The notes under the pieces were generated by a model that worked only from the letters and a program-made list of their open reading frames with translations, was not told where the DNA came from and did no database searches. The translations under genes were made by a program, and so were the position numbers. 7,215 bases of DNA from Pseudomonadota bacterium (GTDB lineage: Bacteria > Pseudomonadota > Gammaproteobacteria > Burkholderiales > Burkholderiaceae_B), in the NCBI GenBank assembly GCA_023389535.1, contig JAEWEH010000037.1, positions 1-7,215 on the forward strand, in the 5' to 3' direction. This document shows, one piece after another, positions 1-6,139 of the stretch (positions are counted from its first letter, which is position 1; the number at the start of each line of letters is the position of its first letter).

Positions 1-1217
1 GGCTGACGCAAACCGACGAAAGCCAGTTCGAGCTTGGCCGCAACGTGGCCACAACACAGGGCGCGGTGGTATTCCAGAACCCTTTGATGCAGCTTATCCA
101 GTATGCGCCATTGACCGCGAAGGTCCACAAAACGCCTTTACTGATCGTCCCGCCCTGCATCAACAAATACTACATACTGGACCTGCAGCCGGAAAACTCC
201 TTTGTCCGGCATGCCGTCGAACAAGGCTTCACGGTCTTCCTGATATCCTGGCGCAACCCGCAGCCGTCCGATAAGGATGGCATCGATACGGCAAGCTGGG
301 GCGATTATCTGCAACAGGGCGTGCTCAAAGCGATCGAGGTCGCATCCGCCATCAGTCGGCAAGCTCAGATCAATGCGCTGGGCTTTTGCGTGGGCGGAAC
401 CTTGCTGGCGGCCGCGCTGGCGCTGGCCCATGCGCAAGGCAATCGGCCGGTGGGCGCGTTGACTTTACTGACCACCTTGCTCGATTTCCAGGAAACGGGC
501 GTGCTGGATGTCTTCGTGGACGAATTCCATGCCTGCGCGCGCGAATATCAATTGGGGCAGGGCGGACTGATGACAGCGCGTGAATTGGGCACGACCTTCT
601 CGTTCCTGCGGCCCAGTGAACTGGTCTGGAACTACGTGGTCAGCAGCTACATGAAGGGCGAGCCGCCTCCCGCTTTCGACCTGCTGTTCTGGAATTCCGA
701 TGGTACCAATCTGCCCGGTCCTTTTTTCGCCTGGTACTTCCGCAATACGTACCTGGAAAACAACCTGAAGACACCCGGGCGCGTCACGGTGGACGGGCAT
801 CCGCTGGACCTGGGCTCGCTGACCATGCCGGCCTACATCTATGGTTCGCGCGAAGATCATATCGTGCCCTGGCAATCGGCTTATGCCTCCACGGACCTGC
901 TGCGCGGTCCCGCGCGCTTCGTGCTGGGGGCGTCGGGACACATCGCCGGGGTCATCAACCCGCCTGCGAAGCGTCGCCGCAGCTATTGGGCGCATGATGC
1001 CGAATCGGACGGCGTCGCGCCGGCGCAACCACCCGGCGATGCGGCGAGCTGGCTGCAGGGCGCCACCCGCCACGAAGGCAGTTGGTGGCCGGACTGGATC
1101 AACTGGCTGGCTGGGCACTCGGGCGCGTTGGTTCAGGCCCGATCCAAGCTGGGCAATGCCAACTACACACCCTTGGAAGAGGCGCCGGGCAGCTACGTAA
1201 AGATTCGCGTCATGTAG
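1..1217 (+). CDS. phaC: Class I poly(3-hydroxyalkanoate) synthase PhaC, 5' partial
   Basis: PHA synthase polymerises (R)-3-hydroxyacyl-CoA, mainly 3-hydroxybutyryl-CoA, into polyester at the granule surface and releases CoA. The frame is open from base 3 and gives 404 residues. Conserved class I sequence (FELGRN, then GAVVFQN and LIQY) is already running at the window edge, so the true start lies upstream. A GTG at position 45 sits inside this conserved block and is not the start. About 190 residues are missing compared with the roughly 590-residue Cupriavidus enzyme. The lipase-like box GFCVGG carries the nucleophile Cys (codon 387-389). The catalytic Asp is in SREDHIVPW (codon 855-857) and the His in ASGHIAGVINPP (codon 939-941). 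The Cys-Asp-His spacing matches the class I pattern. PPCINKYYILDLQPE, SFVRHAVEQG and the C-terminal EEAPGSYVKIRVM are also typical. It is followed by phaB after 158 bp. Family assignment is secure; substrate preference is inferred from the class. Confidence 0.97.
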   Translation, partial: LTQTDESQFELGRNVATTQGAVVFQNPLMQLIQYAPLTAKVHKTPLLIVPPCINKYYILDLQPENSFVRHAVEQGFTVFLISWRNPQPSDKDGIDTASWGDYLQQGVLKAIEVASAISRQAQINALGFCVGGTLLAAALALAHAQGNRPVGALTLLTTLLDFQETGVLDVFVDEFHACAREYQLGQGGLMTARELGTTFSFLRPSELVWNYVVSSYMKGEPPPAFDLLFWNSDGTNLPGPFFAWYFRNTYLENNLKTPGRVTVDGHPLDLGSLTMPAYIYGSREDHIVPWQSAYASTDLLRGPARFVLGASGHIAGVINPPAKRRRSYWAHDAESDGVAPAQPPGDAASWLQGATRHEGSWWPDWINWLAGHSGALVQARSKLGNANYTPLEEAPGSYVKIRVM

Positions 1218-1363
1218 GGCTGTCGGCGCGTCGCCTCTTTCTGACGTCAGCAGCCCCGTGCAACAGTGGCCGCGCCGGCGGTGGTATTCCGGCATAAAAG
1301 TTATAAACCCGCAGCGTTGCTCCAGCTCAATGGGTGGGCTGCGATCATACGGGCCGGGAATTC

Positions 1364-1369
1364 AAGGAG
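1364..1369 (+). promoter_or_regulatory. Shine-Dalgarno site of phaB
   Basis: AAGGAG lies six bases before the ATG at 1376. It fixes the phaB start there instead of at the in-frame ATG at 1334. The earlier ATG would add 14 residues that do not look like the family and has no ribosome binding site. Confidence 0.85.
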
Positions 1370-1375
1370 AAGCAT

Positions 1376-2113
1376 ATGAGCGGCAAACTGGCTTATGTAA
1401 CGGGAGGCATGGGAGGTATAGGCACTTCCATCTGCCAGCGTCTGGCAAAAGAAGGGTTTACCGTGGTGGCGGGCTGCGGCCCCAGCCGCAACCATGTCCA
1501 ATGGCTGGACGAGCAAGCGGCGCTAGGCTATACCTTCCATGCTTCGGTGGGTAACGTCGCCGACTGGGAGTCCACAGTCAAGGCCTTTGAACAGGTGCGC
1601 GATTCGCACGGAACGGTCGACGTGCTGGTGAACAATGCGGGCATCACTCGCGATGGCATGTTCCGCAAAATGAGTCAGGAAGACTGGCGCGCAGTCATCG
1701 ACACCAACCTCAATAGTCTCTTTAATGTCACCAAGCAGGTCATCGAAGGCATGGTCGACAAGCAATGGGGGCGCATCATTAACATCAGTTCGGTCAATGG
1801 CCAGAAAGGCCAGTTCGGGCAAACCAACTATTCCACCGCCAAGGCAGGGATACATGGCTTCACCATGGCCCTGGCCCAGGAAGTGGCCAACAAAGGGGTC
1901 ACGGTCAACACCATCTCGCCGGGTTATATTGGTACCGACATGGTCCGGGCCATCCGTCCCGATGTGCTCGAAAAAATCGTCGCCACCATTCCAGTGAAGC
2001 GGCTGGGCACGCCCGATGAAATCGGTTCCATGGTGGCATGGCTGGCCTCGGACGAATCCGGTTTCGCCACGGGGGCTGATTTCTCATTGAACGGTGGGCT
2101 GCATATGGGCTGA
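1376..2113 (+). CDS. phaB: NADPH-dependent acetoacetyl-CoA reductase PhaB (SDR family)
   Basis: The enzyme reduces acetoacetyl-CoA to (R)-3-hydroxybutyryl-CoA, the monomer used by PhaC, in the cytosol. The 245-residue protein matches the roughly 246-residue family length. It is a short-chain dehydrogenase: cofactor motif TGGMGGIG at residues 9-16, NNAG at 86-89, NISS at 136-139, and the YSTAK active-site motif with Tyr152 and Lys156 (catalytic Ser139 by the usual Ser-to-Tyr spacing). The NISSVNGQKGQFGQTNYSTAK block and the SLNGGLHMG C-terminus are near-identical to Cupriavidus PhaB as I remember it, which separates it from FabG-type reductases. The AAGGAG site at 1364-1369 sets the start. It lies between phaC and phaR; no thiolase gene precedes it, so the acetoacetyl-CoA must come from a thiolase encoded elsewhere. 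A hairpin 14 bp after its stop probably ends the phaC-phaB transcript. Confidence 0.96.
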   Translation: MSGKLAYVTGGMGGIGTSICQRLAKEGFTVVAGCGPSRNHVQWLDEQAALGYTFHASVGNVADWESTVKAFEQVRDSHGTVDVLVNNAGITRDGMFRKMSQEDWRAVIDTNLNSLFNVTKQVIEGMVDKQWGRIINISSVNGQKGQFGQTNYSTAKAGIHGFTMALAQEVANKGVTVNTISPGYIGTDMVRAIRPDVLEKIVATIPVKRLGTPDEIGSMVAWLASDESGFATGADFSLNGGLHMG

Positions 2114-2125
2114 AGGTCGCAACCG

Positions 2126-2154
2126 TGGGCGCGCCCTGGGGCGCGCCTATTCTT
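2126..2154 (+). terminator. Probable intrinsic terminator after phaB
   Basis: The 8-bp perfect stem GGCGCGCC (2128-2135) pairs with GGCGCGCC (2140-2147) around the loop CTGG. It is followed by the short U-rich run TATTCTT. It lies in the 76-bp gap between phaB and phaR. The stem is very stable but the tail is only moderately T-rich, so termination may be partial. Confidence 0.6.
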
Positions 2155-2189
2155 CACCTTTCCCGCTACATCCTGTATTTGGTTCACAT

Positions 2190-2753
2190 ATGACGCAAGC
2201 TCAATCCGATTCATCGCGCCTGATCAAGAAATACCCGAACAGGCGTTTGTACGATACGCAGACCAGTGCCTACATTACCTTGGCTGATGTAAAAAAACTG
2301 GTGCTCGACAGTGAAGTGTTTCAGGTGGTCGACGCCAAAACAGGCGAAGACCTCACGCGCAGCATATTGCTACAGATCATTCTTGAAGAGGAAAGCGGCG
2401 GCGTGCCCATGTTCTCGCCCGCGGCCTTGTCGCAAATCATCCGTTTCTACGGCAACGCCATGCAGGGGGTCATGGGTTCCTTCCTGGAAAAAAACATCCA
2501 GGCGTTCATGGAAATACAGGATCGTATGGCCGAGCAGTCCAAGGGCTTATACGGCAACCAGTTCGGGCCAGAGGCGTGGGCGCAGTTCATGAATGTACAA
2601 ACGCCCATACTGCAGAACATGATGAACAACTACGTGGATCAAAGCAAAAACCTGTTTGTACAGATGCAGGATCAAATGCAGGACCAGACGCGCAACATGT
2701 TTTCGGTTTTTCCGTTTCAGCCTATGCCTCCCAAGGATGCCAAGAAGAAATAA
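2190..2753 (+). CDS. phaR: Polyhydroxyalkanoate synthesis repressor PhaR
   Basis: PhaR-family proteins bind both DNA and PHA. They repress phasin (phaP) and other granule genes, and leave DNA when polymer accumulates. The 187-residue length fits the family (about 183 in Cupriavidus). The N-terminal DNA-binding domain (PF07879 type) is clear at residues 10-70: RLIKKYPNRRLYDTQTSAYI, then FQVVDAKTGEDLTR and ILLQIILEEE. The PHB-accumulation region (PF05233 type) follows at about 75-115 (FSPAALSQIIRFYGNAMQ). The C-terminus is rich in Gln and Met, includes a short MQDQMQDQ repeat, and ends in a basic KKDAKKK-like tail (PPKDAKKK). The start at 2190 is chosen because the conserved domain begins just after it. 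An in-frame ATG at 2094 would overlap phaB and read through the hairpin at 2128-2147. No Shine-Dalgarno site is visible before 2190. No phaP gene is in the window. Confidence 0.94.
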   Translation: MTQAQSDSSRLIKKYPNRRLYDTQTSAYITLADVKKLVLDSEVFQVVDAKTGEDLTRSILLQIILEEESGGVPMFSPAALSQIIRFYGNAMQGVMGSFLEKNIQAFMEIQDRMAEQSKGLYGNQFGPEAWAQFMNVQTPILQNMMNNYVDQSKNLFVQMQDQMQDQTRNMFSVFPFQPMPPKDAKKK

Positions 2754-2789
2754 TGCCGGGGCAAAGGCCTGCAGTGCGCTGCCCGCCCT

Positions 2790-3944
2790 TCAGTCCTGCA
2801 GCGTTTTCTTGAAAGGGCTGTGCTCCAGCAGTTCGTCGCGATAGGCTTGCACCATAGGCGTTTCCCGTTCCAGGAATTCCGCGATGGCCGCGGCGTAGCG
2901 CTGGTCGGATATCCAATGGGCCGAACACGTACGCACCGGCAGCATCCCGCGCGACAGTTTGTGTTCGCCTTGTGCGCCGCCCTCGAAGACGGCGATGCCA
3001 TGGGCGATACAGAATTCTATGCCTTGCATGTAGCAGGTTTCGAAATGCAGGCCGGGTATATGGACCAGGCTGCCCCAGTACCTTCCGTACAGCGTCCGAG
3101 GGCCCAATATATTCAACGCCGAGGCCACCGGCCGGCCGTCCTGTTCGGCCAGCACGAGCACCATATTGCCCGCCATTGTTTCCCGCAGCTGTTGGAAAAA
3201 TGCAGGGTTCAAGTACGGAGGATTGCCGTGCTCCAGGTAGGTGCGCCGATAACAGCGGTAAAAGAAGTCCAACGACGCGGCATCAATATTGTGCCCTTGT
3301 AGCCAGCGAAAGCGGATGCCGGCCGCCTGCGCTTTTTTTCGGTCTTGGCGGATTTTCTTTCTTTTCTGCTGATTCATGCTGGCCAGGAATTCATCCAGAT
3401 TGGCATAGCCGCGATTGAACCAGTGGAATTGCACGCTTTCGCGAAACAGGTAGCCCGCCTCCCGCAAGGCGCGCTGGTCGGCTTCATCGGGAAACAGGAT
3501 ATGCAAGGACGATACCCCGTTCTGCGCACCGATTTCCGTGGCTTTGCGCGCCAGGGCCACTCGGTCCGCGTGGTTTGCCGCCAGCAGCCGCGGCCCCGGT
3601 ACGGGGGTAAACGGAATGGCGGAAAGCAGCTTGGGGTAGTAGGGCAGGCCATGGCGCTCGAAGGCCTGCGCCCAGGCATAGTCGAAGACATATTCGCCGC
3701 GCGAATGAGACTTCAAGAAAAGGGGTAATGCGCCGGCCAGTTCGCGGCCCCGATGCAGCAGCAGGAAGTGGGGCGCCCAGCCGGTGTCCGGTGAAGCGCA
3801 GCCGGTATGGTGCAGGGCGAATAGAAACTCGTAACTGGCCAAAGGATGGTGACCGGCCAGACGGTTCCAGGCTACAGGGTCGATGTCGCGCAGATCGCGG
3901 ACCAGGGTAAACGTGACAGACAAAGCGCGCAGGACCAGGGACAA
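2790..3944 (-). CDS. FemAB-like / GNAT predicted N-acyltransferase (PF04339, COG3146 type)
   Basis: This 384-residue protein belongs, by recognition, to the family labelled peptidoglycan biosynthesis/recognition or FemAB-like, with a GNAT-type fold. The substrate is unknown. Family signatures are YYPKLLSAIPFTPVPGPRLL at about 102-121, the basic stretch KRKKIRQDRKK at 194-204, YGRYWGS at 286-292, FETCYMQGIEFCI at 301-313 and FEGGAQGEHKLSRGMLPV at 320-337. There is no signal peptide or membrane segment, so it should be cytosolic. The start is uncertain. The frame is open back to a stop at 3990-3992, but it has no ATG or GTG between there and the conserved region. TTG at 3944 or TTG at 3923 are the only ordinary candidates, and neither has a visible ribosome binding site. 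It converges with phaR (36 bp apart) and diverges from the GTPase gene (135 bp). A run of seven A bases on the coding strand (plus 3333-3339) lies in the basic stretch. I see no tie to PHA metabolism. Confidence 0.85.
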   Translation of the reverse strand: MSLVLRALSVTFTLVRDLRDIDPVAWNRLAGHHPLASYEFLFALHHTGCASPDTGWAPHFLLLHRGRELAGALPLFLKSHSRGEYVFDYAWAQAFERHGLPYYPKLLSAIPFTPVPGPRLLAANHADRVALARKATEIGAQNGVSSLHILFPDEADQRALREAGYLFRESVQFHWFNRGYANLDEFLASMNQQKRKKIRQDRKKAQAAGIRFRWLQGHNIDAASLDFFYRCYRRTYLEHGNPPYLNPAFFQQLRETMAGNMVLVLAEQDGRPVASALNILGPRTLYGRYWGSLVHIPGLHFETCYMQGIEFCIAHGIAVFEGGAQGEHKLSRGMLPVRTCSAHWISDQRYAAAIAEFLERETPMVQAYRDELLEHSPFKKTLQD

Positions 3945-4079
3945 AAATGAACAGGACGGGCGATCTGCCCCGACTGCCTTAGTGTAGCGTCAATGGCGCG
4001 CGGCATGCGCAGCCTTGCGTCAGTGTTAAAGTTTCTGGATGGCCCCCGACGCAGGGTGTCCATTTTTTGCGGCGAGGAT

Positions 4080-5231
4080 ATGCAGGGAAAACTTCCGGTA
4101 ACGGTGCTCACGGGCTTTCTTGGTAGCGGCAAGACCACACTGCTGAACGGGCTGCTGAATCAGCCGGGCGCGGCCGGCACCGAGCGTGTCATCGTTCTGG
4201 TCAACGAGCTTGGCGACATAGGGCTGGATCACCAGCGTATCGTCCACGTGGCCGGCGGGGTCGTCCTGTTGCCGTCGGGCTGTCTGTGCTGTTCAGTACA
4301 GGGTGAATTGGTCCAGACCTTGCGTCAACTGTTCCTGGATGCCCTGCACCGGCGCATACCGATGTTTGATCGCGTGATCATCGAAACCACCGGCATCGCG
4401 GATCCCGCGCCCGTCATGTATACCTTGCGCTACGAACCGTTTTTATCGGAGCGCTACCGCTATGCCGGCAGCATCGCGGTAGTGGACGGCCTGCATGGCC
4501 CGCAGCAACTGAAGGATCATCCCGAGGCGTCGCAACAGGCTGCGATGGCCGATGTCTTGCTCATCAGCAAGAATGATCTGGCGCCCGCGGCACAGGTACA
4601 GGCCTTGCAACAGGCCTTGGCCGGCATCAATCCGGGAGCCACGCAATACCGCCTGCCATGCACCCTGACACTGCAGGAACTGTTGCGTATTGCCGAAGCA
4701 GGCGCCGGCCAGGCGGTGCTGCATCCTCTGCCTGGTTTCTGGAGCAATACAGATCAGAAGGCCTGGCGGGTCGCCGGCAGGCCGAACAGTCGGCCGGGGA
4801 TCCCGGGGCAATCCGTGCACGGTCCGGCGATCGCGGTCGCCCGAGTGTGGGCGACACCCTTGCTGCGGTCCACGCTGCTGCGTGGGCTGGAGTCGCTGCA
4901 GAACGATGACCGGCTGGGCATGATCAGAATAAAGGGCTGGGTCCGATTCCGCGGCGACGGCAGGCGCAACGGCATCCATGGCGTGCACCGCCAACTGTAT
5001 CCCGTCGAGCCGCTGGATGAATCTCAGGACACGTCTGCTCGCGCGCATCCGGCAAGGCGCGCGGGCGGCCCGGATCAAGGCGGACCGCAGCAGCAGACGC
5101 CGCCTGACACCGAGGCTCTGGCCGCTCAGGCCGGTGTCCTGGTATTCATTGCGCGCGGGCCCGACCGCCGCACTCTGGAGGCCGCCATCGACCTCGCATT
5201 GCCGGGCGGGGCGTCAAACTTGTCGCCGTAG
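4080..5231 (+). CDS. COG0523/CobW-family (G3E) metal-associated GTPase
   Basis: G3E GTPases of this family act as metal chaperones or insertases, for example with zinc or cobalt; which metal this one serves cannot be read from the sequence. Counting from the ATG at 4080 the protein has 383 residues. Visible motifs are the P-loop GFLGSGKTT at 12-20, [12 protein letters not shown] at 41-52 (switch I), the metal-binding CLCC at 68-71, ETTGIADP at 102-109 (Walker B region) and SKND at 163-166 (guanine specificity). The CobW C-terminal domain covers about 250-374 ([33 protein letters not shown]). It is interrupted at about 313-350 by an Ala/Gly/Pro/Gln-rich stretch that looks like an insertion. 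There is no His-rich linker. The start follows the family pattern of P-loop close to the N-terminus; GAGG at 4074-4077 is close to the ATG, and an upstream in-frame GTG (4056) or ATG (3993) cannot be excluded. It is divergent from the acyltransferase gene and stands alone on its strand. Confidence 0.9.
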   Translation: MQGKLPVTVLTGFLGSGKTTLLNGLLNQPGAAGTERVIVLVNELGDIGLDHQRIVHVAGGVVLLPSGCLCCSVQGELVQTLRQLFLDALHRRIPMFDRVIIETTGIADPAPVMYTLRYEPFLSERYRYAGSIAVVDGLHGPQQLKDHPEASQQAAMADVLLISKNDLAPAAQVQALQQALAGINPGATQYRLPCTLTLQELLRIAEAGAGQAVLHPLPGFWSNTDQKAWRVAGRPNSRPGIPGQSVHGPAIAVARVWATPLLRSTLLRGLESLQNDDRLGMIRIKGWVRFRGDGRRNGIHGVHRQLYPVEPLDESQDTSARAHPARRAGGPDQGGPQQQTPPDTEALAAQAGVLVFIARGPDRRTLEAAIDLALPGGASNLSP

Positions 5232-5706
5232 CGCAACTTTATCACTTGAGTTGTTGCAATGATGGCGAGCAGATGGTGTAATGTGACTCAACAAGGCCAC
5301 CAGGCCGGATGCGTCGGCGCCAAACTTCATTGTCTCGCCGTCGCTTGCACAGTTGCCATGCAATGCGTGCACTTCCGGCACCTGTGGTCCGGCCCGTGAT
5401 GATCTCATTCTCCGGCCAACTCGATATAAATGAATAATTTTTAAGCAGGCGCCTTTCCTTTGTGTCGCAACCGTTCGACGCGGTGCGTGCATGCCGTGGC
5501 ATCTGCCCTTGGGGTCCAGGGCGCCTGACAGCATATTTCACAGTAGCCGGCTGCCGCCATGCGGTGCGTGGGGCGTGTCCCGAGCTCATACAGCCATGCT
5601 GGCTTGCTCGGGCGGGCACTTAAGGTTTCCTTGAGTCCCTCCTTGTATCCCTTAAGGGGCTCAAGCGGGGACTTAAGCGTCCGCCAAGCTCATTGAAACA
5701 GGAATA
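5232..5706. other. Gene-poor intergenic stretch, 475 bp
   Basis: No reading frame here on either strand resembles a protein I recognise; antisense frames of about 100-125 codons exist but lack ribosome binding sites and familiar motifs. The stretch contains an AT-rich pocket at 5421-5444 (GATATAAATGAATAATTTTT) without a convincing -35 partner. A small imperfect hairpin lies at 5505-5522 (GCCC-T-TGG with CCA-GGGC), and the decamer GCGGTGCGTG occurs twice near 5480 and 5561. The repeat and hairpin cluster at 5612-5677 is listed separately. No clear intrinsic terminator for the GTPase gene is visible. Confidence 0.6.
5612..5677. repeat. CTTAAG-centred repeat cluster with a hairpin
   Basis: Two 13-base direct repeats, GCGGGCACTTAAG (5612-5624) and GCGGGGACTTAAG (5665-5677), match at 12 of 13 positions and start 53 bp apart. 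Between them an 11-bp stem forms from CTTGAGTCCCT (5630-5640) and AGGGGCTCAAG (5655-5665), with one T-G pairing and a 14-base loop. The palindrome CCCTTAAGGG (5649-5658) overlaps the right arm. Three CTTAAG sites thus fall within about 60 bp. No T-rich tail follows on either strand, so it is not a typical intrinsic terminator. Protein-binding sites or an RNA structure are both possible; the function is not known. Confidence 0.6.
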
Positions 5707-6039
5707 ATGGCTCGTAACCCAGATACTTTCGGTACGCCGAAACCAGGCATCACCCGCAAGCCGGGCATATTGCCGGGCTGTGCTCGCCTTATCCTGGCCG
5801 TTGTTGCGCTGGCTATCATTGTTTCTACAGGACCATTTGCGGGAACTTCCGCGGGCCTTCTGGTGAATGCGCCGTCCGCAAATGTGTCGTCGGCAAATGT
5901 GTCGTCCATCTTTGTCGGCAAGAGCCATGGCACGAAAGGGCAAGGGGTAAAGAAAATGGGCCAATCGCTGTTAACGATTGGCCCATTTGGAATGCTGGTT
6001 GCGGGGACAGGATTTGAACCTGTGACCTTCGGGTTATGA
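5707..6039 (+). CDS. Doubtful small ORF, possible membrane protein, probably not real as drawn
   Basis: The frame encodes 110 residues. It has a basic N-terminal part (MARNPDTFGTPKPGITRKPG), then one hydrophobic segment at about 25-51 that could span the membrane, then the repeated SANVSSANVSS. An AGGA lies only three bases before the ATG. Against it: the frame passes through the 14-bp terminator hairpin at 5954-5988 and its last residues, AGTGFEPVTFGL, are simply the antisense of the tRNA T-arm to anticodon region. Codon third positions are less GC-rich than in the neighbours, and I recognise no homologue. A genuine peptide would have to be a shorter one that lost its own stop. I keep it only because it is the sole candidate gene in this gap. 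Confidence 0.15.
   Translation: MARNPDTFGTPKPGITRKPGILPGCARLILAVVALAIIVSTGPFAGTSAGLLVNAPSANVSSANVSSIFVGKSHGTKGQGVKKMGQSLLTIGPFGMLVAGTGFEPVTFGL
5878..5907. repeat. 15-base tandem direct repeat, two copies
   Basis: GCAAATGTGTCGTCG (5878-5892) is followed directly by GCAAATGTGTCGTCC (5893-5907), with 14 of 15 bases the same. The preceding GCGCCGTCC may be a decayed third unit. The unit length is a multiple of three, so on the plus strand it gives SANVSSANVSS within the doubtful small frame. Confidence 0.85.
5949..5988 (-). terminator. Intrinsic terminator of the initiator tRNA gene
   Basis: A 14-bp perfect stem pairs 5954-5967 with 5975-5988 around a 7-base loop. Read on the minus strand, the stem ends directly in ATTTTCTTTA, a proper U-rich tail. 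It begins 8 bases beyond the tRNA CCA end. On the plus strand no T run follows the stem, so the direction is clear. Confidence 0.9.
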
Positions 6040-6072
6040 GCCCGACGAGCTGCCAGACTGCTCCACCCCGCG
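5996..6072 (-). tRNA. Initiator tRNA-fMet (anticodon CAU)
   Basis: The 77-base gene folds as a complete cloverleaf and carries the initiator marks. The 5' base C faces A at position 72, so the first acceptor pair is mismatched (CGCGGGG with CCCCGCA). The anticodon stem holds three consecutive G-C pairs (TCGGG, loop CTCATAA, CCCGA). The anticodon CAT corresponds to plus positions 6036-6038. The T-loop is GGTTCAAATCC. The 3' CCA is encoded (plus 5996-5998). Formyl-Met-tRNA made from it starts translation at the ribosomal P site. It is a single-gene unit with its own promoter and terminator, divergent from scpB. Elongator tRNA-Met and tRNA-Ile2 are ruled out by the C1-A72 mismatch with the GGG/CCC stem. 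Confidence 0.97.
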
Positions 6073-6085
6073 TCTGAAGAACTAA

Positions 6086-6114
6086 ATATTAACCCACCTA
6101 AAAATTTTATGCAA
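6086..6114 (-). promoter_or_regulatory. Sigma70-type promoter of the initiator tRNA
   Basis: On the minus strand, TTGCAT (plus 6109-6114) is followed after exactly 17 bases by TAATAT (plus 6086-6091). The expected transcription start falls about 7 bases before the tRNA 5' end at 6072. Both boxes are close to consensus and sit in an AT-rich pocket that contrasts with the surrounding GC-rich DNA. Confidence 0.8.
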
Positions 6115-6139
6115 ATTGGCTTTACGCCCCTTTTTATAG

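Noticed and set aside
1217..1256. Possible terminator after phaC: GGGCTG (1217-1222) pairing with CAGCCC (1251-1256)
   Set aside because: The stem is only 6 bp with a 28-base loop and no T-run follows, so phaC and phaB may well be cotranscribed.
1293..1307. AT-rich CATAAAAGTTATAAA upstream of phaB as a -10 region
   Set aside because: No acceptable -35 box lies 16-18 bases upstream, so a phaB promoter is not supported.
1334..1375. In-frame upstream ATG for phaB
   Set aside because: The extra 14 residues do not resemble the family, and the AAGGAG at 1364-1369 points to the ATG at 1376.
2094..2189. In-frame upstream ATG for phaR
   Set aside because: It would overlap the phaB 3' end and cross the terminator hairpin; the conserved PhaR domain starts just after 2190.
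2754..2810. Bidirectional terminator between convergent phaR and acyltransferase genes
   Set aside because: Only 4-6 bp stems with loops or mismatches can be drawn (for example GGGCA/TGCCC, or CTGCAG pairs with a long loop), and none is decisive.
3945..4079. Divergent promoter or zinc (Zur-type) operator ahead of the GTPase gene
   Set aside because: No good -35/-10 pair and no clear AT-rich palindrome of the Zur type is visible.
4443..5078. Long antisense frame inside the GTPase gene
   Set aside because: The plus-strand frame carries all G3E motifs; the antisense frame is the usual shadow of GC-rich coding DNA.
5630..5677. CRISPR or IS-end interpretation of the CTTAAG repeats
   Set aside because: There are only two imperfect repeats with one spacer, no target-site duplication and no transposase frame nearby.
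5214..5964. Antisense reading frames of about 105-125 codons in the gap after the GTPase gene
   Set aside because: Their sequences are Arg/Ser/His-rich without recognisable motifs or ribosome sites and look like chance frames in GC-rich DNA.
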